A stretch of DNA of 64,000 nucleotides, taken from Bernardetia sp963719525 (GTDB taxonomy: Bacteria > Bacteroidota > Bacteroidia > Cytophagales > Bernardetiaceae). A model generated the notes under the pieces. That model was not told the origin of the DNA and did not search any database. It saw only the letters and a list, made by a program, of their open reading frames with translations. The DNA is taken from contig CAVRCG010000004.1 in assembly GCA_963719525.1 (NCBI GenBank), positions 2,976,001 to 3,040,000 of the forward strand, given 5' to 3'. The translations under genes and the position numbers were made by a program. Numbering within the stretch: position 1 is the first letter of the stretch; each line of letters starts with the position of its first letter. Below, one piece after another: positions 16,294 to 25,022 of this stretch.

Positions 16294-16512
16294 AGTTTAT
16301 ATTTATAAAAGTGTAAAAGTGTAAAAGTGAAGGTTTGAATTAGAAATAAATGAGTTTTTAGATGTTGCAAAATTAAGTTACAATTATTTTTCTAAACGCA
16401 TAAAAAGCAATTGAGTTGGAAGACGATTAACAAAAATAGTTAATTTCAATTCCAATAAAGCACAATTTGTAAGTCTGAAAGTATATTTGTTACTTACTGT
16501 TTTTATAATTCC

Positions 16513-16545
16513 AGACCCTAAAGGTTTTGAAAACCCTTAGGGTCT
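16513..16545. repeat. hairpin AGACCCTAAAGG/CCCTTAGGGTCT
   Basis: The palindrome lies 20 bases before the tricorn gene start. It has no T tail on the gene's strand, so it is more likely a dispersed repeat or a 5'-UTR structure than a terminator. Confidence 0.6.
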
Positions 16546-16565
16546 AACACACAATCTACCTTTCT

Positions 16566-19500
16566 ATGAACCTACTCACAAAGTCATCAAAATGGATTTT
16601 AGCAGCATTTGCTCTGCTATTTACTCTTCCCATTTTGGCACAAACAGACACACTAACTAATCAACAAAAAAACGAAAATCCTCTCTGGATGCGTTATTCA
16701 GCCATTTCTCCAAACGGACAAAACATTGCTTTTTGCTACAAAGGAGATATTTACAAGGTAAATGCTAACGGTGGACGAGCTTCTTTGCTCACTTTACATG
16801 AAGCTTATGATGTAAATCCTGTTTGGTCGCCAGACGGAAAAACGATTGCTTTTGCTTCTGACCGTTTCGGAAACAAAGATATTTTCTTGATGAATGCCGA
16901 TGGAGGAGAGCCAAAACGTCTTACCGTTCACTCTTCAAATGATACGCCAGTTGCTTTTTCGCCAGACGGAAAATTTGTTTATTTCAATGCCTATCGAATG
17001 CCTGCAAAAAGTGATGTCGCTTTTCCGTTTGGTGGTTTTGAACAGCTTTACAAAGTAGCGATTGATGGAAAAACACGTCCAGAAATGGTAATTAACGCAG
17101 TTACCCAAAAAGGAAATCTAAATGCAGCAGGTAACAAACTCGTTTATGAAGACCGTAAAGGATATGAAAATGAATGGAGAAAACACCACGTTTCAAGTGT
17201 TGCAAGAGATATTTGGGTCTATGATATGACTACCAAAACGCATACACAACTCACAAAAAATTTGGAAGAAGACCGTAATCCAGTTTGGGTAGGCGACGAT
17301 GTTTATTTTTTGAGTGAAAAAGGAGGCGTAGCAAATGATAAGGTTTCGATGAATATTTTCAAAATGTCAGCTTCAAATCCTAATGCACAAACGCAGGTTA
17401 CAAAATTAGAAAATCATCCTGTTCGTTTTCTTTCTGCATCAGATGATAAAACTTTATGTTTTGGATATAATGGAGAAATATATACGATGAAAGATGGACA
17501 AAATCCTAAAAAAGTAGCTATTCAGATTGCTCAAGATAACCGTTATAATGCTATCGAATTCAAGAGTATTAAAGGTGGAATTACAGATATGGCAGCTTCT
17601 TCGAATGGAAAAGAAATTGCTTTTATTGTTCGTGGCGAAGTTTTCGTAACAGCAGTAGAAAATGGTTATACCAAACAAATCACAAATACAGCAGAGCAAG
17701 AACGAAATGTAGATTTTTCTCCAGACGGAAAAAGTTTGATTTATTCAGCAGAGCGAAATGGAAGTTGGAATATTTATCAAGCAAAACTCAAAAGAGAAGA
17801 CGAAAAATATTTTTATGCAAGTACAGTTTTGAACGAAACGCAGCTTACCAATAATAAAAATGAATCGTTTCAACCTTTGTTTTCTCCAGACGGAAAAGAA
17901 GTTGCTTATATAGAAGACCGTAAAGCATTGAAAGTCATTAATTTAGCTACAAAAGAAGTTCGCACCATTACCGACAAACTTTCGTATTCTTATTCTGACG
18001 GCGATCAGTATTATACATGGTCTCCAGATTCGAAATGGTTTTTGATTAATTATGAACCCAATAAAGTATGGATTTCGCAAGTAGGTTTGGTTTCGGCAAA
18101 GGGAGAAGAACCAATTAAAAATCTTACTCAAAGTGGTTATAATGATGCTGCTCCTCGTTTTGCAATGAAAGGCAAGGCTTTTTATTGGCTTTCGGATAGA
18201 GAAGGTTTGCGCTCACATGGAAGTTGGGGTTCTGAATACGATGCCTATATTCAGTTTTTTGAAGAAGAGGAATGGAAAAAATTCACGATGTCGAAAGAAG
18301 AATATGCACTTTGGAAAGAACTAAATGATCCAGATAAGGACAAGGACAAGAACAAGGACAATAAAGACGAAGACAAAGAAGACAAAGAAGACAAAAAAGA
18401 CAAGAAGAAAAAAGACGATAAAGACCAAGACAAAAAAGACGAAAAAGTTGAGCCTTTATCCTTCGATTGGACAGGTTTCGAAGATCGAAAAGAACGTCTG
18501 ACAAGTCACGCTTCACAAATGAGTGATGCAGCCTTGAGTCCAGAAGGAGATAAATTGTATTATTTGACTACTTTCGAAGACGGTGCAGACCTTTGGATGG
18601 AAGATTTGAGAGAAAAGGAAACAAAGTTAGTCTTAAAATTAGGCGTAAAAAGTGGAAGTTTGGTAATAGATAAAGAAGGCAAAAACCTTTATTTGTTGGC
18701 AAATGGAAGTATTCAAGTTATTGATTTAGCTACCAATACTCCAAAACCAGTTTCTATTGATGCAAAAATGCAGCTCAATGCAGCAGCAGAGCGTGAGTAT
18801 ATGTTTGAACACATGTGGCGACAAGTGCGTGAAAAATTCTATGTTACAGATATTCACGGTGTAGATTGGGATTTTTACAAGACAGAATACGCTCGTTTTT
18901 TACCTCATATCAACAATAATTATGATTTTGCAGAAATGGCGAGCGAACTTTTGGGAGAACTCAATGCTTCACATACAGGTTCTGGTTACCGTCATTCTGA
19001 CCCAATGGGCGACCGTACAGCCGTTTTGGGAGCTTTTTATGATGAAAATTACAAAGGAAATGGATTAAAGATAACTGAAATTCTGAATAAAAGTCCGTTA
19101 CAAAAAGCAAATAAAGCGATTGCAGCAGGCGATATTATTCAAAAAATCGATGGTATAGAAATTACTCCAACTATGAATTATCATATTCTTTTGAATCGTA
19201 AAGCAGACGAAAGAACGCTTCTTACCATTCTTGATGCAAAAACAAATGCTACAAAAGAAGTGATTGTTTTGCCGATAAGTACAGGAGAGGAACGTCAGCT
19301 TTTATATGAGCGTTGGGTAAATACTCGTAGAGCAGAAACCGAAAAATTATCGGACGGAAAAGTCGGCTATGTTCATGTAAGAGGAATGGATAGCGATAGT
19401 TTTAGAGAACTATTTTCGGAGGCGTTGGGAAGACATGCAGACAAAAAAGCCTTGATTGTAGATACTCGTTTTAATGGTGGTGGTTGGTTACACGACGATT

Positions 19501-19910
19501 TGGCTACTTTCCTTAGTGGAAAACAGTATTTTGAAATCGTGCCACGAGGAGAGCAAATTGGTTCAGAGCCGATGTTTAAATGGAACAAACCTTCTACTGT
19601 TTTGATGAATGAAGGCAATTATTCTGATGCTAATATTTTCCCTTATGTCTATCAACATTTGAAAATTGGTAAACTTATCGGTATGCCAGTTGCAGGAACA
19701 GGAACGGCTGTTTGGTGGGAAACTCTAATCGATCCAACTCTTTATTTTGGTATTCCACAAGTAGGAATTATTCGTACCGACGGAAAATATATGGAAAACA
19801 CAGAGCTTATTCCAGATATTGAAATTAAAAATAATCCTACGCCACAAAGTAATGGAAAAGATGAGCAATTAGAAGGTGCTGTGAAGGAAATGTTAGAAGT
19901 AACTAAATAA
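16566..19910 (+). CDS. tricorn-type S41 family protease
   Basis: A 1114-residue exported protease. The N-terminus is a signal peptide (ILAAFALLFTLPILAQ). Then come beta-propeller repeats with WSPDGK/FSPDGK signatures (about residues 40-560), a charged Asp/Lys-only linker (about 590-628), a second propeller part, a tricorn core helix region (FEHMWRQVREKFYVTDIHGVDW split: HMWRQVREKFYV, HGVDWDFYK), a PDZ domain (about 800-890) and the S41 catalytic part. The nucleophile is in NEGNYSDA (about residue 1020) and a helper region is FNGGGWLHDDL. Tricorn homologs degrade peptides. The DK-rich linker is longer than I would expect. No operon partner. Confidence 0.92.
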   Translation: MNLLTKSSKWILAAFALLFTLPILAQTDTLTNQQKNENPLWMRYSAISPNGQNIAFCYKGDIYKVNANGGRASLLTLHEAYDVNPVWSPDGKTIAFASDRFGNKDIFLMNADGGEPKRLTVHSSNDTPVAFSPDGKFVYFNAYRMPAKSDVAFPFGGFEQLYKVAIDGKTRPEMVINAVTQKGNLNAAGNKLVYEDRKGYENEWRKHHVSSVARDIWVYDMTTKTHTQLTKNLEEDRNPVWVGDDVYFLSEKGGVANDKVSMNIFKMSASNPNAQTQVTKLENHPVRFLSASDDKTLCFGYNGEIYTMKDGQNPKKVAIQIAQDNRYNAIEFKSIKGGITDMAASSNGKEIAFIVRGEVFVTAVENGYTKQITNTAEQERNVDFSPDGKSLIYSAERNGSWNIYQAKLKREDEKYFYASTVLNETQLTNNKNESFQPLFSPDGKEVAYIEDRKALKVINLATKEVRTITDKLSYSYSDGDQYYTWSPDSKWFLINYEPNKVWISQVGLVSAKGEEPIKNLTQSGYNDAAPRFAMKGKAFYWLSDREGLRSHGSWGSEYDAYIQFFEEEEWKKFTMSKEEYALWKELNDPDKDKDKNKDNKDEDKEDKEDKKDKKKKDDKDQDKKDEKVEPLSFDWTGFEDRKERLTSHASQMSDAALSPEGDKLYYLTTFEDGADLWMEDLREKETKLVLKLGVKSGSLVIDKEGKNLYLLANGSIQVIDLATNTPKPVSIDAKMQLNAAAEREYMFEHMWRQVREKFYVTDIHGVDWDFYKTEYARFLPHINNNYDFAEMASELLGELNASHTGSGYRHSDPMGDRTAVLGAFYDENYKGNGLKITEILNKSPLQKANKAIAAGDIIQKIDGIEITPTMNYHILLNRKADERTLLTILDAKTNATKEVIVLPISTGEERQLLYERWVNTRRAETEKLSDGKVGYVHVRGMDSDSFRELFSEALGRHADKKALIVDTRFNGGGWLHDDLATFLSGKQYFEIVPRGEQIGSEPMFKWNKPSTVLMNEGNYSDANIFPYVYQHLKIGKLIGMPVAGTGTAVWWETLIDPTLYFGIPQVGIIRTDGKYMENTELIPDIEIKNNPTPQSNGKDEQLEGAVKEMLEVTK

Positions 19911-19955
19911 TCAATTCGGATTATCAATTACGAATTACGTAGCTTTTTTATACTG

Positions 19956-19996
19956 AAAATTCCCTTAAAGGCTTTTTGCTTTTGAGGGAATTTTTA
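19956..19996 (+). terminator. terminator hairpin, AAATTCCCTT type, copy 1
   Basis: AAAATTCCCTTAAAG pairs with CTTTTGAGGGAATTTTT. It follows the tricorn gene and is related to the hairpins at 20337 and 21676. Confidence 0.8.
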
Positions 19997-20070
19997 TTGG
20001 TTAAATTGATATTTAATTTATAGCCTAGTTACCAATATATGAAAAATGAAAAGCATTTTTGCATTGTCAG

Positions 20071-20226
20071 TTAGGCAATAGATGCTTTATTATTTCTAGC
20101 CCAATTTTTTGCCTCATTGGTAGATGAAAAAGGTAAACTATGTTCAACTCCATTGTTATCTGTTATCATTAATGTAGTTCCTGAAAAAAAACCTACACAA
20201 CCTTCAAATTTACTTTTATTGCTCAT
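20071..20226 (-). CDS. small protein, 51 aa, with a strong Shine-Dalgarno
   Basis: Not recognised. The frame from ATG 20226 reads MSNKSKFEGCVGFFSGTTLM, then ITDNNGVEHSLPF and a C-terminal STNEAKNWARNNKASIA. It is soluble with no signal peptide. What makes it convincing is the ribosome-binding site AAGGAGGT five bases before the ATG, an eight-base match to the 16S anti-SD, exceptional in this phylum and window. It is transcribed away from the GAF-like membrane protein gene 175 bases further on, so the two may share a control region. Confidence 0.6.
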   Translation of the reverse strand: MSNKSKFEGCVGFFSGTTLMITDNNGVEHSLPFSSTNEAKNWARNNKASIA

Positions 20227-20230
20227 TATG

Positions 20231-20238
20231 ACCTCCTT
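20231..20238 (-). promoter_or_regulatory. strong ribosome-binding site (AAGGAGGT)
   Basis: On the minus strand, AAGGAGGT-CATA-ATG precedes the 51-aa ORF. Bacteroidota seldom use such full Shine-Dalgarno sequences, so this decides the start and suggests high expression or acquisition from elsewhere. Confidence 0.7.
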
Positions 20239-20336
20239 GTTTAAGTGAAATAGAAATTCTCTTCCTAAGATACGGTAATCTCATTTGTAAGGTTGTTTAG
20301 ATTTGTAAGTTATTTTAAACTTTAGATTTTTACTAC

Positions 20337-20376
20337 AAATTCCCTTGAAAGTTTTTTGCTTTTGAGGGAATTTTTT
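20337..20376 (+). terminator. terminator hairpin, AAATTCCCTTGAAAG type, copy 2
   Basis: AAATTCCCTTGAAAG pairs with CTTTTGAGGGAATTT, followed by a T run. Practically identical to 21676-21716. It lies only 24 bases before the next gene. Confidence 0.8.
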
Positions 20377-20400
20377 CTACATTTATAGGAAAAATACAAT

Positions 20401-21414
20401 ATGAAAAATCTAAAATCAAATATCAATGACTTACAAGAGTGGATTTCGTTTATTCATAAAAGTATAAACTTTGTTCACTTTATTGAATTATTGATAGTGA
20501 CCTTCATTGGAATAGCCTCAAGCAACGTGATAGATAAGCAAATAAAGAATGAGGAAATTATTTCTACATGGAATACAAACTGGACAACTCTTCTAGTAAT
20601 AGTAACAATCATATATTTATTGATTAGATTATTTCAAATCTATCATCACAAACTATTTCCGAATCAGGCTACTCAGTCAATAGTTGAATCCTACGAATTA
20701 AATAAGTCTAAGCAACAAAATACGAGAAAAGATATAATTAATAATTCATTTACTACTACATTGATAGCATTAAATAATACGACTTGTGATTATCTAAGTA
20801 GTGATGCCCCAAATGAATTAATACATAAATCTATTGAGGATAGTTTGGGAAATGTTTTGAAAAATTTTGTTTCTAATCTGAACAAAATTCTTGAAATAGA
20901 AAATTCAAAGTACACAGTTGGTGTATACCTTAAAGAAGTTTTTATAATGCCAAACGACGAAAAAAATCCAGTTAGAGAAAATGATGAATTAACGTCAGAT
21001 GGAGGCATTTTTGTAATTGAGGACAGTCTTGATGTGAGAGAAATTTGTATACCTAAATCGCTTATGGTTACTCCCGATCATTCAGATTGCATTATTGATA
21101 TAAAAAGTAATATTCAAAAGGCTCTAACTAAAAAAGGTTTTAATTCAAGCAGTTTTAAAGAAGGAGAATGTAACTATACAATAAACTGCAATTTTATTCC
21201 TGTATATTGTAACGAAGAAGAGGAAGCAGGTTGCTTATTTATTATTTCAGAATCGTTAGAAGAAATACCTTATGATTTAAGGTCAATACTAAATGTGTAT
21301 TGTAGGATAATTTCTAATTGGATTGTAAGTCGTGATGAATGTATTATAGAAAGTGTAAGTGAGCAAGTAAGAAAACATGGTTGTTGTCCTATACCAAGTT
21401 CTCCCTTACCCTAG
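20401..21414 (+). CDS. membrane protein with GAF-like C-terminal domain, unknown function
   Basis: A 337-residue protein not recognised by name. Two helices near the N-terminus (FVHFIELLIVTFIGIASSNV, about 22-44, and TLLVIVTIIYLLIRLFQIY, about 62-82) are followed by a soluble domain. Its pattern (TVGVYLKEVFIMP, GGIFVIEDSL, REICIPKSLMV, EAGCLFIISESL, DLRSILNVYCRII) resembles GAF-type sensor domains. It ends HGCCPIPSSPLP, with vicinal cysteines. A membrane-anchored sensor is a reasonable guess. A 53-aa gene follows 74 bases downstream, and both lie between near-identical terminators. Confidence 0.55.
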   Translation: MKNLKSNINDLQEWISFIHKSINFVHFIELLIVTFIGIASSNVIDKQIKNEEIISTWNTNWTTLLVIVTIIYLLIRLFQIYHHKLFPNQATQSIVESYELNKSKQQNTRKDIINNSFTTTLIALNNTTCDYLSSDAPNELIHKSIEDSLGNVLKNFVSNLNKILEIENSKYTVGVYLKEVFIMPNDEKNPVRENDELTSDGGIFVIEDSLDVREICIPKSLMVTPDHSDCIIDIKSNIQKALTKKGFNSSSFKEGECNYTINCNFIPVYCNEEEEAGCLFIISESLEEIPYDLRSILNVYCRIISNWIVSRDECIIESVSEQVRKHGCCPIPSSPLP

Positions 21415-21488
21415 AGAATGGGAAAGTTTTGTAATAGGTAAAGAGTATGAAGCATTTTTTATAACCCAAAAAGAAAACATCTAAAATT

Positions 21489-21650
21489 ATGAAAAAAGAA
21501 AAATCAAATAACATAAAATTACTGAACATCATTCTTGATGAGCGATTAGAACAATATAACGACAAAAATTTGTTTCCTGAAAAATTAGCAAAAACAAAGG
21601 AAATAATTGCTAAGTATGGACTTCCAAAAACTAAACAAACAACAAAGTAA
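21489..21650 (+). CDS. small protein, 53 aa, downstream of the GAF-like gene
   Basis: Not recognised. ATG 21489 starts MKKEKSNNIKLLNIILDERL and the frame ends at TAA 21648-21650. It is a charged, probably helical protein (RLEQYNDKNLFPEKLAKTKE) with no signal peptide. It shares strand and intergenic space with the GAF-like gene and is followed 25 bases later by the third copy of the AAATTCCCTT terminator, so it is probably the last gene of a two-gene unit. Confidence 0.5.
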   Translation: MKKEKSNNIKLLNIILDERLEQYNDKNLFPEKLAKTKEIIAKYGLPKTKQTTK

Positions 21651-21675
21651 ATTTCTTTTGTTTGTTTTTGTAATG

Positions 21676-21716
21676 AAATTCCCTTGAAAGTTTTTTGCTT
21701 TTGAGGGAATTTTTTT
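21676..21716 (+). terminator. terminator hairpin, AAATTCCCTTGAAAG type, copy 3
   Basis: Same stem and loop as 20337-20376 with an added T. Duplicate terminators on both sides suggest the intervening segment moved or was duplicated as a unit. Confidence 0.85.
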
Positions 21717-21764
21717 GCTTAAATTTGTATTTCTTCTTTACAATCCATTTAAACGAAATTTAAA

Positions 21765-22820
21765 ATGAAAAAAGTAATCTTTATCTTGTTGTTTAGTTAT
21801 TCCTTCCAATTTGCTTATTCACAAGAATTCTCGTCGCCTATGTGTGATTGCTTCGATTACTTGTCTGCTGCTTTAGAAGAAGAAGATAAAGAGGGAAATT
21901 TAGTAAGTGAAGAGCAGTTTATAGAAGTATTTAATACTCTAAAGACAACAAATCCAGTTTTTGAGAAATGTGCAGGGTATTACAGTTTGAGTTTTAATGT
22001 TTGGACAAAAGGAAAATTTAGAATACTATCTCAAACAGGCTGTAAAATGTCTGAAAAAACTCTTGAACTTATAGAAAGAGGACCTATTATTTATGAAATG
22101 AACTTCAAACTAGAAGATGAAATTGAAAGATTTCATGAAGAAGATGTTTATACATTAACTCACGATACACTTGCTTTACAAAACTTGAAAGAACAAGCTG
22201 AAAAGTTTCTGTTTGTATTCTTTGATGGAGGTAATGAAAAAATGAGTTCTTTCTATACACCTGAATATTTAGTTATTAATTCTAAAGAGAAAATAGATGA
22301 AATGGCAAGTATGCAGCTTAAAATAATGAATGACACTAATATTAAACTTCAAAGAGTAGAAATACTAGAATTGGATTCTCTACTGCAACAAGATTCGGTC
22401 TTATCTACTCAATTAGAAGCGAATATATCTATATCCCAAAATGGAGAGATACACGAACAAAAAATACGTTTTTTAGGAGTTTCGTTAGATAAAGGCAGGA
22501 ATTGGTATGTTTTTAATCTTGCTACTGAAAAGTTACTACCTTTATCTTTTTTGATGAATTATATAAATCCTTATTTCCTTGAAAAAAAACTGGCAGATGA
22601 AGAGAGTAGTGAACTTGATATAAATACTGTTGAAGAGTTGTCAGACTATTTTTGTGATTGTATGAATAATTTAAGTCCAACAGATTTTTTTGGAGAAGAA
22701 TGTATGAAAGGGGTAACAAATCATAAGTTGTGGAAGGTAAAAGAAAATAGAGAACTCATGAAAAAATATCTAAAAAAGAATTGCAAGGAACATGCAGGTA
22801 ACATAATATTTGGTTTTTAA
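21765..22820 (+). CDS. exported hypothetical protein with two CDC motifs
   Basis: A 351-residue protein with a signal peptide (VIFILLFSYSFQFAYSQ). Directly after it comes SPMCDCFDYLSAAL, and near the C-terminus YFCDCMNNLSPTDFFGEECMKG, two copies of the small cysteine-containing CDC helix found in many exported Bacteroidota hypotheticals, with further Cys at CAGYYS and NCKEHAG. The middle (about 135-270) resembles an NTF2-like or accessory fold. Periplasmic or extracellular. Function unknown. Confidence 0.6.
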   Translation: MKKVIFILLFSYSFQFAYSQEFSSPMCDCFDYLSAALEEEDKEGNLVSEEQFIEVFNTLKTTNPVFEKCAGYYSLSFNVWTKGKFRILSQTGCKMSEKTLELIERGPIIYEMNFKLEDEIERFHEEDVYTLTHDTLALQNLKEQAEKFLFVFFDGGNEKMSSFYTPEYLVINSKEKIDEMASMQLKIMNDTNIKLQRVEILELDSLLQQDSVLSTQLEANISISQNGEIHEQKIRFLGVSLDKGRNWYVFNLATEKLLPLSFLMNYINPYFLEKKLADEESSELDINTVEELSDYFCDCMNNLSPTDFFGEECMKGVTNHKLWKVKENRELMKKYLKKNCKEHAGNIIFGF

Positions 22821-22956
22821 ATTAACCCCTACCCCTATCTGTTCGTAGTGTCCCACTAAGAGTATTTAAGCGTCATGCTGTGTATTTTTCATTCTAAAGT
22901 AATGATGAAAATAGTTTTTTATTTTACAAATCAGCACGTTAATTTCCTTTCTATCA

Positions 22957-23000
22957 AAATAGCCTTAGTAGTACAAAGAGTAATGCTAAGGCTATTTTTT
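22957..23000 (+). terminator. terminator hairpin, ATAGCCTTAG type, copy 1
   Basis: AAATAGCCTTAG...CTAAGGCTATTTTTT with loop AGTACAAAGAGTAATG. Near-identical to 23768-23813, the pair flanking the PIN toxin-antitoxin genes. Confidence 0.8.
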
Positions 23001-23076
23001 ATAACCTTAGCAAAAACAACAAAACCTATCAAAGAATCGTATGTAATAGAAAAACAAATTTTAAAATGTTATATCA

Positions 23077-23298
23077 ATGAGAAATATTCAATTAAAGATA
23101 AGTGAGAGCGATTTTCAAAAATACAAATTAGATAAAGAAGAAATAAAATTTACTGATTTGGTAGAAAAAATTAGTTTAGAATATGCTCGTAAAGCTATTT
23201 TGGAATGCAATCAAATAGCTACACAAACAGGACTTTCAGAAATGAGTTTGGAAGAGATAAACGTAGAGATAAATGCAGTAAGAAACAAAGCGAAATAA
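23077..23298 (+). CDS. antitoxin-like protein of a PIN toxin pair
   Basis: A 73-residue small protein, MRNIQLKISESDFQKYKLDK at the start, with a helical C-terminus (EYARKAILECNQIATQTG, EMSLEEINVEINAVRNKAK). The pattern LEEINVEINAVR is common among antitoxins paired with COG1569 PIN proteins. The stop overlaps the toxin start (TAATG), typical for co-translated TA pairs. Cytoplasmic; would neutralise the toxin and bind its own promoter (known for such families, not shown here). Confidence 0.7.
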   Translation: MRNIQLKISESDFQKYKLDKEEIKFTDLVEKISLEYARKAILECNQIATQTGLSEMSLEEINVEINAVRNKAK

Positions 23299-23714
23299 TG
23301 CAGAAAATAATTCTTGATACAAATGTGATTGTTTCGGCACTTATTTCAAACTCTGTTCCTACCAAAATTTTATATGATTTAGTTCTGACAAAAGAGTTAG
23401 AACATTGCACTTCAAATGAAGTTTTTGAGGAATATATAACTGTTTTGAATAGAGATAAATTTAGCAGATTTCATAATTTCAAAGAAAAGGAAACTATTGT
23501 TTTGAACAAGCTAAAAGAAATATCTACTTTTTACGAAACAAACAGGAAGATAGAGGTTTTGACAGATACAAGTGATAATAAATTTTTGGAAGTTGCTGTA
23601 GTAAGTTATGCTGATTATTTGGTAACAGGAAATACACTTGATTTTACAATGAAAGAATTTGAATATACAAAAATATTAACGCCTAGAGAATATTGGGAAG
23701 AGTATTATTCTTAG
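23298..23714 (+). CDS. PIN-domain toxin (COG1569-type ribonuclease)
   Basis: A 138-residue PIN-fold protein: MQKIILDTNVIVSALISNS gives the first acidic residue (D7), CTSNEVFEEYITVL the second (E), and DTSDNKFLEVAVVSYADYLVTGN (split: DTSDNKFLEVA, ADYLVTGN) the C-terminal acidic pair, ending in LTPREYWEEYY. Such proteins are Mg-dependent RNases of VapC-like modules. The start is fixed by overlap with the antitoxin stop. Flanked on both sides by the ATAGCCTTAG terminator hairpin. Confidence 0.85.
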   Translation: MQKIILDTNVIVSALISNSVPTKILYDLVLTKELEHCTSNEVFEEYITVLNRDKFSRFHNFKEKETIVLNKLKEISTFYETNRKIEVLTDTSDNKFLEVAVVSYADYLVTGNTLDFTMKEFEYTKILTPREYWEEYYS

Positions 23715-23767
23715 ACGTTATTTTGTCTTATGTTCTAAAGCAACAGGGATAAATAACTTTAAAATCC

Positions 23768-23813
23768 AAATAGCCTTAGTATTACAAAGAGTAATTCTAA
23801 GGCTATTTTTTTT
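23768..23813 (+). terminator. terminator hairpin, ATAGCCTTAG type, copy 2
   Basis: AAATAGCCTTAGTATTAC pairs with GTAATTCTAAGGCTATTT, an 18-bp stem with a T8 tail, after the PIN toxin gene. Confidence 0.9.
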
Positions 23814-23875
23814 GTATCTTGCAGTAAAATTCACTTAAAAGTAAAACTAAAATAGAACAAATCAAGTTAGAATAT

Positions 23876-24397
23876 ATGAATCCATCTTCTTTAGAAGTCC
23901 TTTATAGAGGAAATAAATGCACTTTTTATACTGTCAAATCATTGGAAACAGAGTACGAAATAAGCGAAACAGAGAAGTTTTTATCTAAATTCAAAAATGA
24001 AACTCATTTATCAGATGCTTTCAATGATTTGATAACTTTATTATTTGATATTATTGGCGATGAAGATGGAGCTTTGGATCATTATTTTAGACAAGAAAGA
24101 AAAACGAAGGCTTTACCTAAAGGAGTAGTTTATTTTGATGAAATTACACTTGATTTTAGAAATTTTTCATTGCGTTTATATTGTCTTTGGATGTCAGAAA
24201 AATTAATTGTTTTGTTCAATGGAGGAGAAAAAACGAGTAGCACAGCACAAGAAGGCAAAACAAGTTGGAGTTTTTATGAAGCTGAACGCTATGCAAATCG
24301 TATTTTGGAAGCCCTACAAGACAAAGAAATTTATGTAGCAGAAGACAACGCTACTTTTCGTAATTCTCATAATGACGACGATGAAATTATTTTATAA
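23876..24397 (+). CDS. hypothetical protein, probable partner of the HTH gene (TA-like)
   Basis: A 173-residue soluble protein. The core LDFRNFSLRLYCLWMSEKLIVLFNGG (split: FRNFSLRLYCLWMSEK, LIVLFNGG) resembles the beta-sheet of RelE/HigB-like toxins, in which a strand with RIYC precedes a hydrophobic VLFGG strand. The family is not recognised with certainty. The next gene, 18 bases downstream, encodes an XRE-type HTH protein, the usual toxin-antitoxin order for HigBA-like systems. Toxin activity is inferred. Confidence 0.5.
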   Translation: MNPSSLEVLYRGNKCTFYTVKSLETEYEISETEKFLSKFKNETHLSDAFNDLITLLFDIIGDEDGALDHYFRQERKTKALPKGVVYFDEITLDFRNFSLRLYCLWMSEKLIVLFNGGEKTSSTAQEGKTSWSFYEAERYANRILEALQDKEIYVAEDNATFRNSHNDDDEIIL

Positions 24398-24415
24398 TAA
24401 AAAACAAAAAATAAA

Positions 24416-24727
24416 ATGAAAACAAAAAGTAAAATTTTACAAAAAATACTAGACGAAAAACCAAAAGAAAGTTACATTTTTGTACGTTTATATGCCGATA
24501 TTGTAGTACGAGTAAATACCATTTTAGAAGAAAAAGGAATGACACAGAAAAGTTTGGCAGATAAAATGGGCAAACAACCTTCTGAAATTCATAAATGGTT
24601 GAATGGAGAACATAACCTTACGCTGCGTTCGATTGCCAAATTAGAAGCCGAGTTAGGAGAAACGATTTTACAAGTTCCAAAGAAAGAAAACAGTAGTAAA
24701 AAAACAGATACAGTTTCTGATCAATAA
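24416..24727 (+). CDS. XRE-family HTH protein, probable antitoxin
   Basis: A 103-residue protein with a helix-turn-helix of the Cro/C1 type: VRVNTILEEKGMTQKSLADKM (split: VRVNTILEEKGM, TQKSLADKMG), GKQPSEIHKWLNGEHNLTLRSIAKLEAELGE (split: QPSEIHKWLNGE, LTLRSIAKLEAELG). It likely binds DNA at its own promoter and would be the antitoxin of the preceding gene. The Ser/Lys/Asp-rich tail is disordered. Downstream sequence has no further gene for 295 bases. Confidence 0.82.
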   Translation: MKTKSKILQKILDEKPKESYIFVRLYADIVVRVNTILEEKGMTQKSLADKMGKQPSEIHKWLNGEHNLTLRSIAKLEAELGETILQVPKKENSSKKTDTVSDQ

Positions 24728-25022
24728 ATTTGAAATGAAATAAAGTAGCTACACAAAAAAAAGACATTGATAAAGTGATTTAAGAAAAATAAATGCAGTC
24801 AGAAGTGGTAAAAAGGCACTTTTAGCGTGTTTTTTTGTATAAAAATGTAGAATATAAATTTTACAGACTAAGTAAAAAGATGTAATTTTATAAACAAACA
24901 ATTTCAAAATATAATATGAACTATAAAAATGTAATATAACAAAATAATAAAACCATCTGCGCCATGTGGGTAATATGGTTGATTTTGTATGATAATGTTA
25001 CCAAAAATCAAATAAAAAAACT

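Noticed and set aside
22875..23105. 76-codon frame upstream of the PIN antitoxin
   Set aside because: It runs through the terminator hairpin at 22957-23000 and overlaps the antitoxin start in another frame.
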